The notes beneath the pieces were generated by a model. That model was not told where the DNA came from and made no database searches. It was given only the letters and a program-made list of their open reading frames with translations. Both the position numbers and the translations under genes were made by a program. Below, piece after piece: positions 51,977-61,330 of a stretch of 64,000 bases of DNA; within the stretch, counting starts at the first letter, position 1; each line of letters opens with the position of its first letter. This DNA is from Dryas octopetala (Eukaryota; Streptophyta; Magnoliopsida; Rosales; Rosaceae): the NCBI GenBank assembly GCA_963921425.1, contig OY992833.1, positions 24,352,698 through 24,416,697 of the forward strand. The letters are read 5' to 3'.

Positions 51977-52423
51977 TTAAAATAATAACCGAAATAAAGA
52001 AAACAATATAAATAAAAATAAAAATCAATAAACTGCATATGACATGATGTATGGTTATGTGACACGTATAATTATTAGGCCACTAAGCTCACTACCTGAG
52101 CGCCAACATCAAACCATCCGAATTAACGGCCCAAATCGTGGAAAGCGGAAATTTGCGTAGGTTGCATTAAAAGCCGATCAGGATGGGTTACCCTTTAGGT
52201 CATGAGACTCATGGCCCAACAGAAGTGTCTAATGGGCCTGTATAAAGTGTAAAAGGGCCTTCTAAGATCCACAACAATTGCAACCCAAAAAAAAAAAGTC
52301 CTATGTGTAATTTTTTTTAACAGGCCTCTCTGCACAAAACAGCCCATAAGAAGTTGCTAATACAAGCTGACCCACTTATAATGAGCCGAGCACTCCAGAT
52401 TCAAAATTTGGACCTTTTGTATT

Positions 52424-52535
52424 TGGGTAATGCTAGAGCCCACTAATATTAGAGAGATGGTACAAAAAAATGGTCTCTCTAACATTTTTCTTTGTATTTA
52501 TAATTCATACCACAAAGATCTCTAGCATTTATACT
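52424..52535. mobile_element. Small MITE-like fold-back
   Basis: The ends GGGTAATGCTAGAG and (read inward from the right) ATAAATGCTAGAGATC are inverted repeats about 110 bp apart, with a second internal match AGAGAGATGG / GGTCTCTCT. No target duplication was found. Confidence 0.45.
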
Positions 52536-52666
52536 TTATGCACCATTCGCAACTTTAGAATTCAAAATTCGTACCTTTGGTATCACATCCCATATCTTTT
52601 GTTTTCAACATTTGTACATTTGTATTTACTATTCGGACATTAATTTGGTATTCGAATGTACATTTA
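52536..52666. repeat. Degenerate ATTCGTA-type minisatellite, left half
   Basis: Variants of ATTCGTACCTTTGGTATTCAACATTTGTA repeat with drift up to the Harbinger element and resume at 57,272-57,420 directly behind it. The transposon split a pre-existing tandem array. Confidence 0.65.
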
Positions 52667-52859
52667 GGGTCCGTTTGGGAACCTGTATTTCAAGAGGTGG
52701 ATTTGGATTTGGGCTTTCCAAATCCAAATTCACCTGTTTGGGCTTATTTTTAGGTAAGGATTTGGATTTGGTCCAAATCCAGGATAGATTTGAAAGGCCA
52801 AAAACCTTGTATTTGAAATCACTTCTCAATGTAGGTATTTGAAATCCTCAGTCCAATAG

Positions 52860-53070
52860 AAAATCTAACCCGATCTCGCCTCCACACAAACCCAACTTCG
52901 CCACCACCTCCAGGCTTCGATCTGCTCACGCCGGCGTCGACGAGCTCCTTCTGGCGTCGGCCACCTCTGTCGGGTTCGACTTCTCCGGCCAACAAGTTGT
53001 CTCACCACAACCTCAAACTCCGACCTCGCCTCCACACAATCACCACCTCCCAGAATCGATCTGCAAAAGG
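52860..53070 (+). other. GC-rich leader exon candidate of the Harbinger transcript
   Basis: A block much richer in C and G than the rest, repeating GACCTCGCCTCCACACAA-type words, ends at GCAAAAG followed by GTACTATTC, a good splice donor. It lies 200 bp inside the left end and is probably a 5' UTR exon of the transposase transcript, or captured host sequence. Confidence 0.4.
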
Positions 53071-53835
53071 TACTATTCTCATTTCTTCTTAAGTTTTCTG
53101 ATTCAATGTTGGTTGTGCTTCAAATTTAGGGCTAGTTTTCTCTTTTTGTTTATGGTTCTACATGTTTTTTTCTTATGGGGTTTCGTTTTTTTGTGTTCTG
53201 GTGCTTTGTATTTCATTGTTGGGTCACTTTTGGCAAAGCTTTGTGTTTGGGCTCCTCTAAGTTTCTTTTGCACATTGTATTGTTTTTGGGTCATTTGCTG
53301 AAGAAGTATTTCCTCAGACATAATTTGAATTTGATGAAACCTGCTTCTATTATGACTAGAGACTAATGCCACAAGCTATATGGTCATCGTCGGTTAATAG
53401 ACAAATTTAATTTAATAAAATGAAATTTCTTCTTGGAGTTAAGTGATATATTTGCTTGATCTATGCCACTATTTCTGGTAGCCTTTCTATTATATTCTGT
53501 CACCTACTTAATATATGCAATTTTATATAATATATATCACTATATCGTCAATAACAATATAAGATGGATGAAGCAATGTAAAGATATATGCATTAATAAA
53601 TCAAGTGGGTAATTCTGTTAAGCTTGTTGGTTGTTGTCTATGTCATCTGCTTGACCTTAATTGTGAGGGGTTGGATATGTATGTCAAATCAACTAGCTAG
53701 CTTCTATGGCCCTGCTGCTGTTAATTTTTTTATATATGTATACGTAGAGCTCCAGTCCCAAGTATTGTTTGATATCTATCTACACCTACCAAACTAAGCA
53801 AGAACGACTTGGCAGCAGAGTTCATTTCTCTCTTT

Positions 53836-54105
53836 ATATAAGTTTGCTTATTAGCTTGGTCAATATAGCATCTAGTAGTGCACAGAGAATTATTAATTAA
53901 AATAGTACTCTAGTAGCTGCAGAGCCAAGCCAGAGAAGCTTAATTAAGAGACAACTAGACAAGAGATCAGAAAAATGGAGATATTTTAGTAGTGCAATGA
54001 ATATACTTAATCAAGGGATCCTTGGTTTTATTTCAGGCTGGGCAAGAATCTTTAGATACATCACTAGATCTTACTACAGAGGAGCAGCTGGAGCACTTCT
54101 GGTTA
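53836..54105 (+). promoter_or_regulatory. Promoter-like captured segment inside the Harbinger element
   Basis: A TATA box (TATATAAG at 53,838-53,845) is followed by a leader-like stretch, a short ATG ORF (MEIF), then TTTATTTCAG, a good acceptor. Behind it a 23-codon open stretch runs to TGA (AGQESLDTSLDLTTEEQ, then LEHFWL). The parts look like a shrunken host gene, but I recognise no family and cannot exclude chance. Confidence 0.25.
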
Positions 54106-55528
54106 TGACATAACCAGGTTGGTGGGTGAGAATTGTATCTCTCTCTCACATTATGTTGTACTATGTAGGGAATTTTTAAAAAATAACCCTCTCTCTCTCT
54201 CTCTCAAGTATGTATATGTTATGTATCTAGTTTCTTTTCTTAGTAGATGCAATTGTAGTCTAGGTATAAAGAAAATAAGAAGATAATGGTGCAAAGTATT
54301 CATAGTGAGGTGTTGGTGAGTGCCATGTCTGTTTAAGCTTAGAATTCAAGGGATTTGAATCTTATAATCGGGATCTCAGTCATTACTTTCTGTAATTATA
54401 ACTCTAGAGCGTACATTCTGCATAAGAAATCCCCCCACATCAAATGTACCTTTGCCTCTTAAATTTGTTAAATTTAGATAGCAGTCAACTAAAGGGTCTT
54501 GTCAACCTGGCGATTGGCCAACACCCATTTCCTGGAGAGCCACTAGACAGTTAACAATGCTTTCATCTTGCCTCTTGCTGTCCCTTTCCATAAATAATTC
54601 TAAGTTTATAATATAACAGTTAGAATAGTATAGATTATTGTATATGAATCTATCATAATAAGAGATTGTTCTTTAGATGGTGGTATGGTTAATGACTTGT
54701 CTATATTATTGCTGCCATGGTCCTACAGTCACTAGGAGGCAACTGTTGTATTTTCTCCACAAGGGCTTCTATGCTCAGTGATGTTGTCTTACTTGGTTGA
54801 GTTACATTTTGTTAGTGTAAGCTTGGGTGTGCCTTGCCTCGCAATTGCTCACTTGTTGGTTCTCATGTTCGATATAATTCAACTTCTTCTTCCTCCTCTG
54901 TCTTTGTTGTAAATATCATTTCAGGACATCCTCTGTCTTTGCTATTTATTAGTTGATCAAATTAGTTTAGTTTAATGGTTAAGCTTGTATGTAATGTATA
55001 GGCCAAAAAAAGAGCTTGTATGTTATGTGTTTTCGGTTGAACAACCAAGTCAAAAACATAGCATAACTATATAATGAACCTACATTAATCATGCTTACCA
55101 TCTTCACTTACCATGCACTCTCCTTTTGGAGCTTACATCTGCACCACTCACCCACCCATCTAAACCCACATATTATTATTCCCTCTCAAAAAAAAAAAAA
55201 AAACCCCATATATTATAAACAAACAAACATAAGAAATTTGTGTATTATGCAATTGTATTTGTTGAAAGTTAGGTGCTTTGGCTGATTCTGGTTGATTGCT
55301 GTTAGGATATGTGGTGCATGTTACTTGTTGATTGCTTAATAAAAAATTGCTTTAGCATCCATAATTACAAAATTTTTATTGTTCATTTGTTAGGGCAGAT
55401 TGGTTCACTTTGTAGCCCTCATGGATAATGGTGAGAGAGGTTTGTTAATTCAAAGCAGAAATGAAAGGATGACAAAGAAATTACGTAAGAAAAAAGTAAT
55501 GTAAGTTGTTGTTTTAGTTATTAGTTTT

Positions 55529-56850
55529 TTGATGTTAGCTATTGGTGCTCAAAGGCGGAAGAGAAAGTATGTGACAAAACAACCTTTAAGATGTGAAGTT
55601 GATGAAAAAGCTTATAGGAGGAAACTTTGGATGAGAGCCTTAGAAAATGAGCCTACATGCTTTGCACGATTAAGAATGAAGCCATTGGCATTTCAGAAGT
55701 TGTGTAATATTCTACAAGATCAAGGTGGGTTGGTGACTACAAGAAATGTCACCATTAAAGAAGTTGTGGCATTATTTTTGCATATGCTAGGACACAACCT
55801 TAAAAATAGTACTATTCAAGCTATGTATGCTCGCTCGGGAGAAACAATAAGTAGACAATTTCATGTTGTTTTACGAGCAGTGATCAAACTTGGAAAATAT
55901 TACATAAAACATCATGAAGTAGTTCTCAATGAGCGACATGCTGAGAAATGGAGATGGTTTCAGGTATTAAAAAGTTTTGATTCCTTACATATATAATTGC
56001 AAATCAAATTATATAGTACTTAATTATAATATGAGCATTGATGTGTTTGTTAGGGCGCACTTGGAGCACTTGATGGGACTTATGTTAATCTAACTGTTCC
56101 CATTGATGATAAACCAAGATATCGAAATAGGAAAGGTGACATTAGCACGAATGTCTTAGGTGTTTGTGATGCTAACATGAAATTTACTTACGTATTACCT
56201 GGTTGGGAGGGATCTGCAGCAGACTCTCGAGTGTTACGTGATGCCTTGCATAGACACAGTGGTTTAAAAGTCCCATCAAGTAGGCATTCAATCCTACACT
56301 GTAACTTTCATAGTTTATACTGTGTAATTTTCATTTTCATTTGATATTTAATCATACTGTATACTTAGTATTTGTAGACAAATACTATCTTGTGGATGCG
56401 GGTTACACTAATGGACCAGGGTTTTTAGCTCCTTACCGGGGTACTAGATATCATCTTAAATTGTGGAGGGGAAATACTCCAACAAATTACAAAGAGTTGT
56501 TCAATCTTCGACATTCATCTGCAAGAAATACAATTGAAAGAGCATTTGGATTATTGAAGAAGCGATGGGCTATACTACGCACAGCAAGTTTTTTTAATGT
56601 GAAAACACAAGTTAGGATTATTAATGCTTGCTGCATTATTCATAACTTTCTTCGAGATGAGATGCCAGAAGATGAATTATTGAATGATGTGGACCAAGAC
56701 TTGGAAAATTCTTTAGAGTTGGGAAATGAAGATGTGGATGAGGAGTACATTAGAGCAGTTAGAGTGACTGAAGAGTGGACAACATTCCGAGATACCTTAG
56801 CCATTCAAATGTTTGAAGAGTATCAAGCTAGAACAGCTTATGTTGTTTGA
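55529..56850 (+). CDS. PIF/Harbinger transposase (HARBI1-like DDE nuclease)
   Basis: Three exons, 55529-55963, 56054-56279 and 56378-56850, join in frame to 377 codons plus stop. The enzyme cuts and pastes the transposon. Exon 1 carries the helix-turn-helix-like part ([20 protein letters not shown], then [18 protein letters not shown]). Exon 2 holds the first catalytic Asp in [13 protein letters not shown] and the second in [12 protein letters not shown]. Exon 3 holds [20 protein letters not shown] and the catalytic Glu in [17 protein letters not shown]. No stop or frameshift interrupts the frame. The true start may lie in an upstream exon: an ATG at 55,421 opens a basic 27-codon frame (MDNGERG) that I could not join in phase. 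Related domesticated HARBI1 genes exist, but the terminal repeats argue for a real transposon. Confidence 0.9.
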
Positions 56851-57271
56851 ACTTATATTTTTATGAATATGAATTTCAGTAGTTTTTTAATTTATAGTGA
56901 TCTTAAACATTAATTTACATTTCCCAACAGTAGTAACTTTTCTAATATAAAGTAGTAAGCCAATATGTGGTTTGAACGATTTTTTATTCTTTTTTTAAAA
57001 ATATGTAGTGATTTCTAATATAAAGTACAATTTAAAATGAGTTAGTTTTAAATTTATAGGCCATGGGCCTCATTTATAGGCTATCTTTTCAAGCCTATCA
57101 TATGTTACCATAATAATATATTTAAATTTAAATTTTTTAATTGAAATCCTTATTGAAATTCTCATATTTCATTTTTTTATTCAAACAATAGAATTTGAAA
57201 TACATGAATTTAAAATACATGAATTTGAAATTCAAATTCAAATTCAAATCCCCAATCCAAACGGCCCCTTA

Positions 57272-57420
57272 GTATTTCTCTTTCATTTACTATTCAACAT
57301 TTGTAACTTTGGTATTCACCATTCGTATCTTTAGTTTTAAATATTGATATTTAACATTCTTACTTTTGGTGTTCAACACTTATATTTTTTATATTTAACA
57401 TTCGTAGATATCTTTCTAAT
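57272..57420. repeat. Degenerate ATTCGTA-type minisatellite, right half
   Basis: Continuation of the array at 52,536-52,666: ATTCAACATTTGTAACTTTGG, then ATTCACCATTCGTATCTTT, then ATTCTTACTTTTGGTGTTC. Confidence 0.65.
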
Positions 57421-58380
57421 TCCTTAATGTTTCATTTACATAACCTAGATGTAAAAAAGACGGTTACTATTTTTATTTTGGAATAATTATCTAAGAAAAG
57501 CACCGACTATATATATTATAATATTTGCAATTAAGTCGGTTAAAGTGCAGATTTGATCCTTCCCACTTTTATTTTATTCATCTTATAGCAGTTGTAACAT
57601 TAAATCACATCAAATATGTTGATATAAAAAGACCAACTCCGTGACTGCCAGCTCTTATATAAGATTTTCCCAGCAGTGAGCCTGTGACTAACCCAAAGGT
57701 CCCAAACAAGACAACCTGCAAGCATGAAGCATATTTTTTCCAATGAAACTACAGAATATAGCTTGATGACCATCACATTTAAGTATTGCAATAAATTAGA
57801 GTACGTATATATCTCTGATTGTCACACAACTTTTTCATTTGGCCAGATTTCTTTAAGGGACAAGTTGTGAACCCAAATGAGCATATATATTGTATTTAAT
57901 GGTTAAATTTAATACAATGAGTCAATAATTTATTTATTTTAGTATTTATAAATTTGATTGAACAAGGATCATACAATGCTCGCTCCTTCCAATTACGGTT
58001 GCTCAAAAATTGTCCATTATTTAAAACTTTGTAGGTATGCGCCATCTTTGAAAGATAGTCAGCAATGCAATTAATAAAAGAGGTACATCATTCCTTGAAT
58101 CTTAAAGTATGCCTTGATAATTCCTCTATGACAATCATTACAACTTTACAAGGTGTATATACACCAAGGACAAGTATAAATGCCCCAATTAAATATTGCA
58201 AATTAACAAATACCAAATCCATTTAGGTGATCAAGACAACGATACACAGCTTCTGTTTTTATGCTTTTTGGGTAAAGCTAGGGGCAAACAGCCCACACTC
58301 TGTTTTATGCTTTGGATCCACATTAACACTTGCTAAGCATTTAAGTTAAGAAACCAAATTAAATTAATTAAAAATCTAAT
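57421..58380. other. Intergenic DNA, no gene seen
   Basis: AT-rich, with only short ORFs lacking family features. Confidence 0.4.
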
Positions 58381-58443
58381 TAACGATTAATCCTCCTCTC
58401 ACCCGTGACACACAGAAACACTGTCTCGTGAATTCCCAGCCGC

Positions 58444-58888
58444 CACGTGCCACGCTCTCCACCCTCCCGTTCACATTGAACTTCAGCAAAATCAACTCAT
58501 ATGTAGTAGCTGCTGCATGTGAAATTTTTGTTGGAACTCTAATGGAAAGAACTAGATGGTTTGGCGGGTCCCACAAGCTTCTAGCGTATCACAGAGAGAC
58601 ACGTCGGCAGGACCACGTGCTCATCAACCAATAATAGAGCGCGTGAGGCGAGTGCACATGGCTAATCCTACGTGTCGGAGCTGAAAACCACAAATCACAT
58701 TCTGTGTCAGGTTCAAAAGTTCGGCTCGAAATCCGTAACAAATTAGCCTCTCATAGCTAGCTTTGTCGCCCGTGAGAGTCCGCACGTGAAAGACTAAGAC
58801 AAATTAACACATGCATGCACTGTTGCACTTATCATGCACGTACACATTAATTCCATTTTTCCACTACAAATTCTAAACCTCTATAAAA
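58444..58888 (+). promoter_or_regulatory. G-box-rich promoter with TATA box, no ORF behind it
   Basis: Three CACGTG boxes (58,444-58,449, 58,614-58,619, 58,783-58,788) and an ABRE-like ACGTGTC (58,670-58,676) precede TATAAAA at 58,882-58,888. A further palindromic ACCACGTGGT lies in the presumed leader at 58,951-58,960. A donor-like GATCAG|GTGAAT follows near 59,009. No coding exon follows, so the product may be non-coding RNA. G-boxes bind bZIP and bHLH factors in light and ABA responses (family knowledge). Confidence 0.5.
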
Positions 58889-59546
58889 GCCACCTCCTAA
58901 TTTGCATTTTACAGAGCAAGTCTCATACATTACTTGCAAGTTAATTACACACCACGTGGTGGCAGAAACTTGCCGAGCTCCGTAGAATCAGTTAGCATTG
59001 CAGTGATCAGGTGAATTTTGTTCTTTGTGTTACAAAGTACACTGTTTACTCGATAGTCTGACATTTGTTAAATTATAAAATTTGAGTTATTCATTAAACA
59101 AATTCTTATTCGAATATGTTAGTGTGACAAATGTACTCCATATCTAATAAAAAAAAATTATATATCCAGTGATTGCCTGAAAATATTGTTTTATCTTACA
59201 GACGAATTTGAGTCATTCATCATACAAACTCTTTTTAATGACAATATGATAAGATTATATATTTGACATTGGAGGGGTTGTTTTATATAGCTAATCAAAT
59301 TAAGCTTGTGGGGAGTGAGTGATCGAGGGGGCTTATGGAGCTATCTAGATGGGATTTTGATCGAAGCCACCCGTGAATGGATTAATTTTGTTGTCGCGGA
59401 CCTACTACATGCTTCCTAATTCTATGGCCACAAAGAGCTAAACAACAACCAAGAGTCACGAGACTCGTTACTTTGACATCAAAACCACATATATTCACCC
59501 AATCACCCTCTGCCCTCTGCCCTCGATCTGCTATATTATTTTTAAT

Positions 59547-59550
<4 letters not shown>

Positions 59551-59616
<66 letters not shown>
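59551..59616. repeat. (CT)n microsatellite
   Basis: Uninterrupted CT/TC run of about 66 bp. The Leu-Ser and Arg-Glu ORFs across it are artefacts. An (AT)n run follows at 59,768-59,789. Confidence 0.9.
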
Positions 59617-59619
<3 letters not shown>

Positions 59620-60010
59620 TCCCTACATTCCAAAAGCCGGCCTTTATTGCTATTGCCAGGAGATTTCTCTATCATATATCATGAGTATTGGTGTCACATG
59701 AATATATAATGTACTAATGGATTTACGATGATGCATGTGTATGAGTTCTGTACGTATTGCCTTCATTTATATATATATATATATATATTAGAATTTCCTT
59801 AGGGAATAAAACATTGATCTCAAACAGAATTATTTGATGCCTATATATATTAGGTTGGTACTTAATTCATATCTGTTTAAGCTTTATTATGGATTATATT
59901 TTGGTTATACACACTACAAGATAAACTTCCACTGCCTTCAGATAACATCTGTCTTTCTTGTTATTCAAATATAACTGCACTCAGTCCTCCACTTGCAATA
60001 GTGTCGGTAC

Positions 60011-60207
60011 ATATATTTGAGAATAAGACTTGCATGTCTCTATGTGATAAGGGATGTGGCATTCCTCCCAAGAGAGAGAGAGAGAGACAGAAATGAGAGA
60101 AAGAGAAAGAAGAGAGAGAGAGAGGGGGAGAGAGACAAAGACAGAGATGAGAGGGAGGGATGCCACCTCTCCTATCGCCGTGATAGGCAAGTCCTTCTCT
60201 ATATTTA
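60011..60207. ncRNA. Candidate MIRNA-type hairpin with purine-rich loop
   Basis: The 5' arm 60,047-60,069 (TAAGGGATGTGGCATTCCTC and three more bases) pairs with 60,153-60,175 (starts GGGAGGGATGCCACCTCTCC). There are two mismatches and two G-U pairs in 23 positions, no bulges. Outer pairing resumes at GACTTGC (60,027-60,033) with GCAAGTC (60,187-60,193). The loop is about 83 nt of GA-rich sequence. The strand is undecided: a plus-strand precursor could start at the TATA box at 58,882. The minus-strand arm GGCGATAGGAGAGGTGGCAT loosely resembles the AGGAGAG core of the miR390/391/3627 group, too weakly to name it. A fold-back transposon is the main alternative. Confidence 0.4.
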
Positions 60208-61103
60208 ATTGGGCCTCATAAATACAATTATGTACGTATATATGTTTGAGACACTGAAGTACTGAACTATTCTTAGTTTCTTACCCTCCCCATAATCCCA
60301 ATTTAATGGAGTTAAACCACAATATAATGTAGAAAATTATGTAGTCCCATCTTTTCATGTAACTCACGCAGTGAAGTACTGAAGTCTCTCCTTTTGGAGG
60401 GACATATTGCACGTACATAAATCTTGGAGTTACATATTTTGTCAAAACGAATATTTTTGACTGCTTAAATTCATTTATGGGGATCATAGCCATTAATTTT
60501 TTTCATTTAAAATATTGCTTCAAATTAGCCATTTAGTGAATTAATGTCACAAGATTTGCTTATTGTGAAAATGATCCTAGAGACTCTTATTTTTAAAGAT
60601 GACTAAATACTTTTACGGTGTTAATATTATTCGTACCACATTTTTTAGTATCACATTCCCAATAAAAGTATCCTTATTAATACATGTATGGTCTACAATG
60701 TGGTATCTCTGAACACATCTGATTCTGCAGATGAAAACTTGGGCCTCAAAGCAGTTCACAAGCTGCTAAAGACGCAATTCCTCCCAAGTTCACCACAATA
60801 TGCGTCATGTGTATGTGTGTGTGTCTATGAAAACATTAATTAGAAAGACAAAATGGGGATGAACTAGAATTCTAGCTGGACCACAAATCATAGAACCAAA
60901 ACAAAACGAAATATATAGTATTAGAGATTGCCACACCAGACCAAATTCTGAAAGCCCCATAAAAACCTCCAACCCTTTTCCCAGAGACAATGATATTTTC
61001 TTTCTTTTTTTTTTTTTCCTTTTTCAATTCAACCTGAACTTGACACGTGTACTTATATATGCTGCATGAGAGCAGCATTTCACTGTGGAACTTTTAAGGC
61101 GAG

Positions 61104-61110
61104 TATAAAT
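61104..61110 (+). promoter_or_regulatory. TATA box of the polygalacturonase gene
   Basis: TATAAAT lies about 220 bp before the start ATG, followed by a pyrimidine-rich leader without upstream ATG problems that I can see. Confidence 0.6.
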
Positions 61111-61330
61111 TAGAGCCTCTGCTTCAACTGGTCCTCTCGCCAGGCCACTTTATTTCAGGCCTCTGCTGCTAGCTCTCTACGAGTTAACTCATTTATTTTT
61201 TTCTTCTTTCCCATTTGCTCATTCTCATCCACAAGTTTCTGGAGTCTCTGAAAGTGCTTTTTGGTCATTGTCTCAGAGGAAGAAGACTAATTGGGACTAT
61301 TATAATACTGTTCTTCAAGCATTGTTTCTC

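Larger units (their letters stand above)
52667..57268 (+). mobile_element. PIF/Harbinger DNA transposon, structurally complete (4.6 kb)
   Basis: The element is flanked by TTA on both sides (52,664-52,666 and 57,269-57,271), the standard PIF/Harbinger duplication. Ends read GGGTCCGTTTGGGAA (left) and GGGGCCGTTTGGATT (from the right), 11 of the first 12 bases matching. Subterminal words such as TTTGGATTTGG are repeated. It encodes an apparently intact DDE transposase (55,529-56,850). Typical members carry a second gene for a Myb/SANT-like DNA-binding partner; I found none on either strand, so it may borrow the partner or use the 2.5 kb of other DNA it carries. Confidence 0.93.

Noticed and set aside
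52612..52842. ORFs on both strands across the left end of the Harbinger element
   Set aside because: They are built from palindromic TTTGGATTTGG subterminal repeats, with no second-gene (Myb-like) features.
53103..53372. Lys/Gln-rich minus-strand ORF considered as the missing Harbinger Myb-like gene
   Set aside because: No tryptophan-spaced SANT/Myb pattern, too short, and opposite a likely intron of the transposase transcript.
59382..59709. Arg-Glu and Leu-Ser repeat ORFs on both strands
   Set aside because: Translation of the (CT)n run at 59,551-59,616.
60047..60175. Hairpin as a miR399 gene
   Set aside because: The AGGAGAG-containing arm shares only about two thirds of positions with miR399 and would lie on the 5' arm, whereas miR399 is on the 3' arm.
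61268..61330. Alternative upstream start of the polygalacturonase
   Set aside because: The codon at 61,268 is TTG, and the extension would place charged residues before the signal peptide; the ATG at 61,331 fits.
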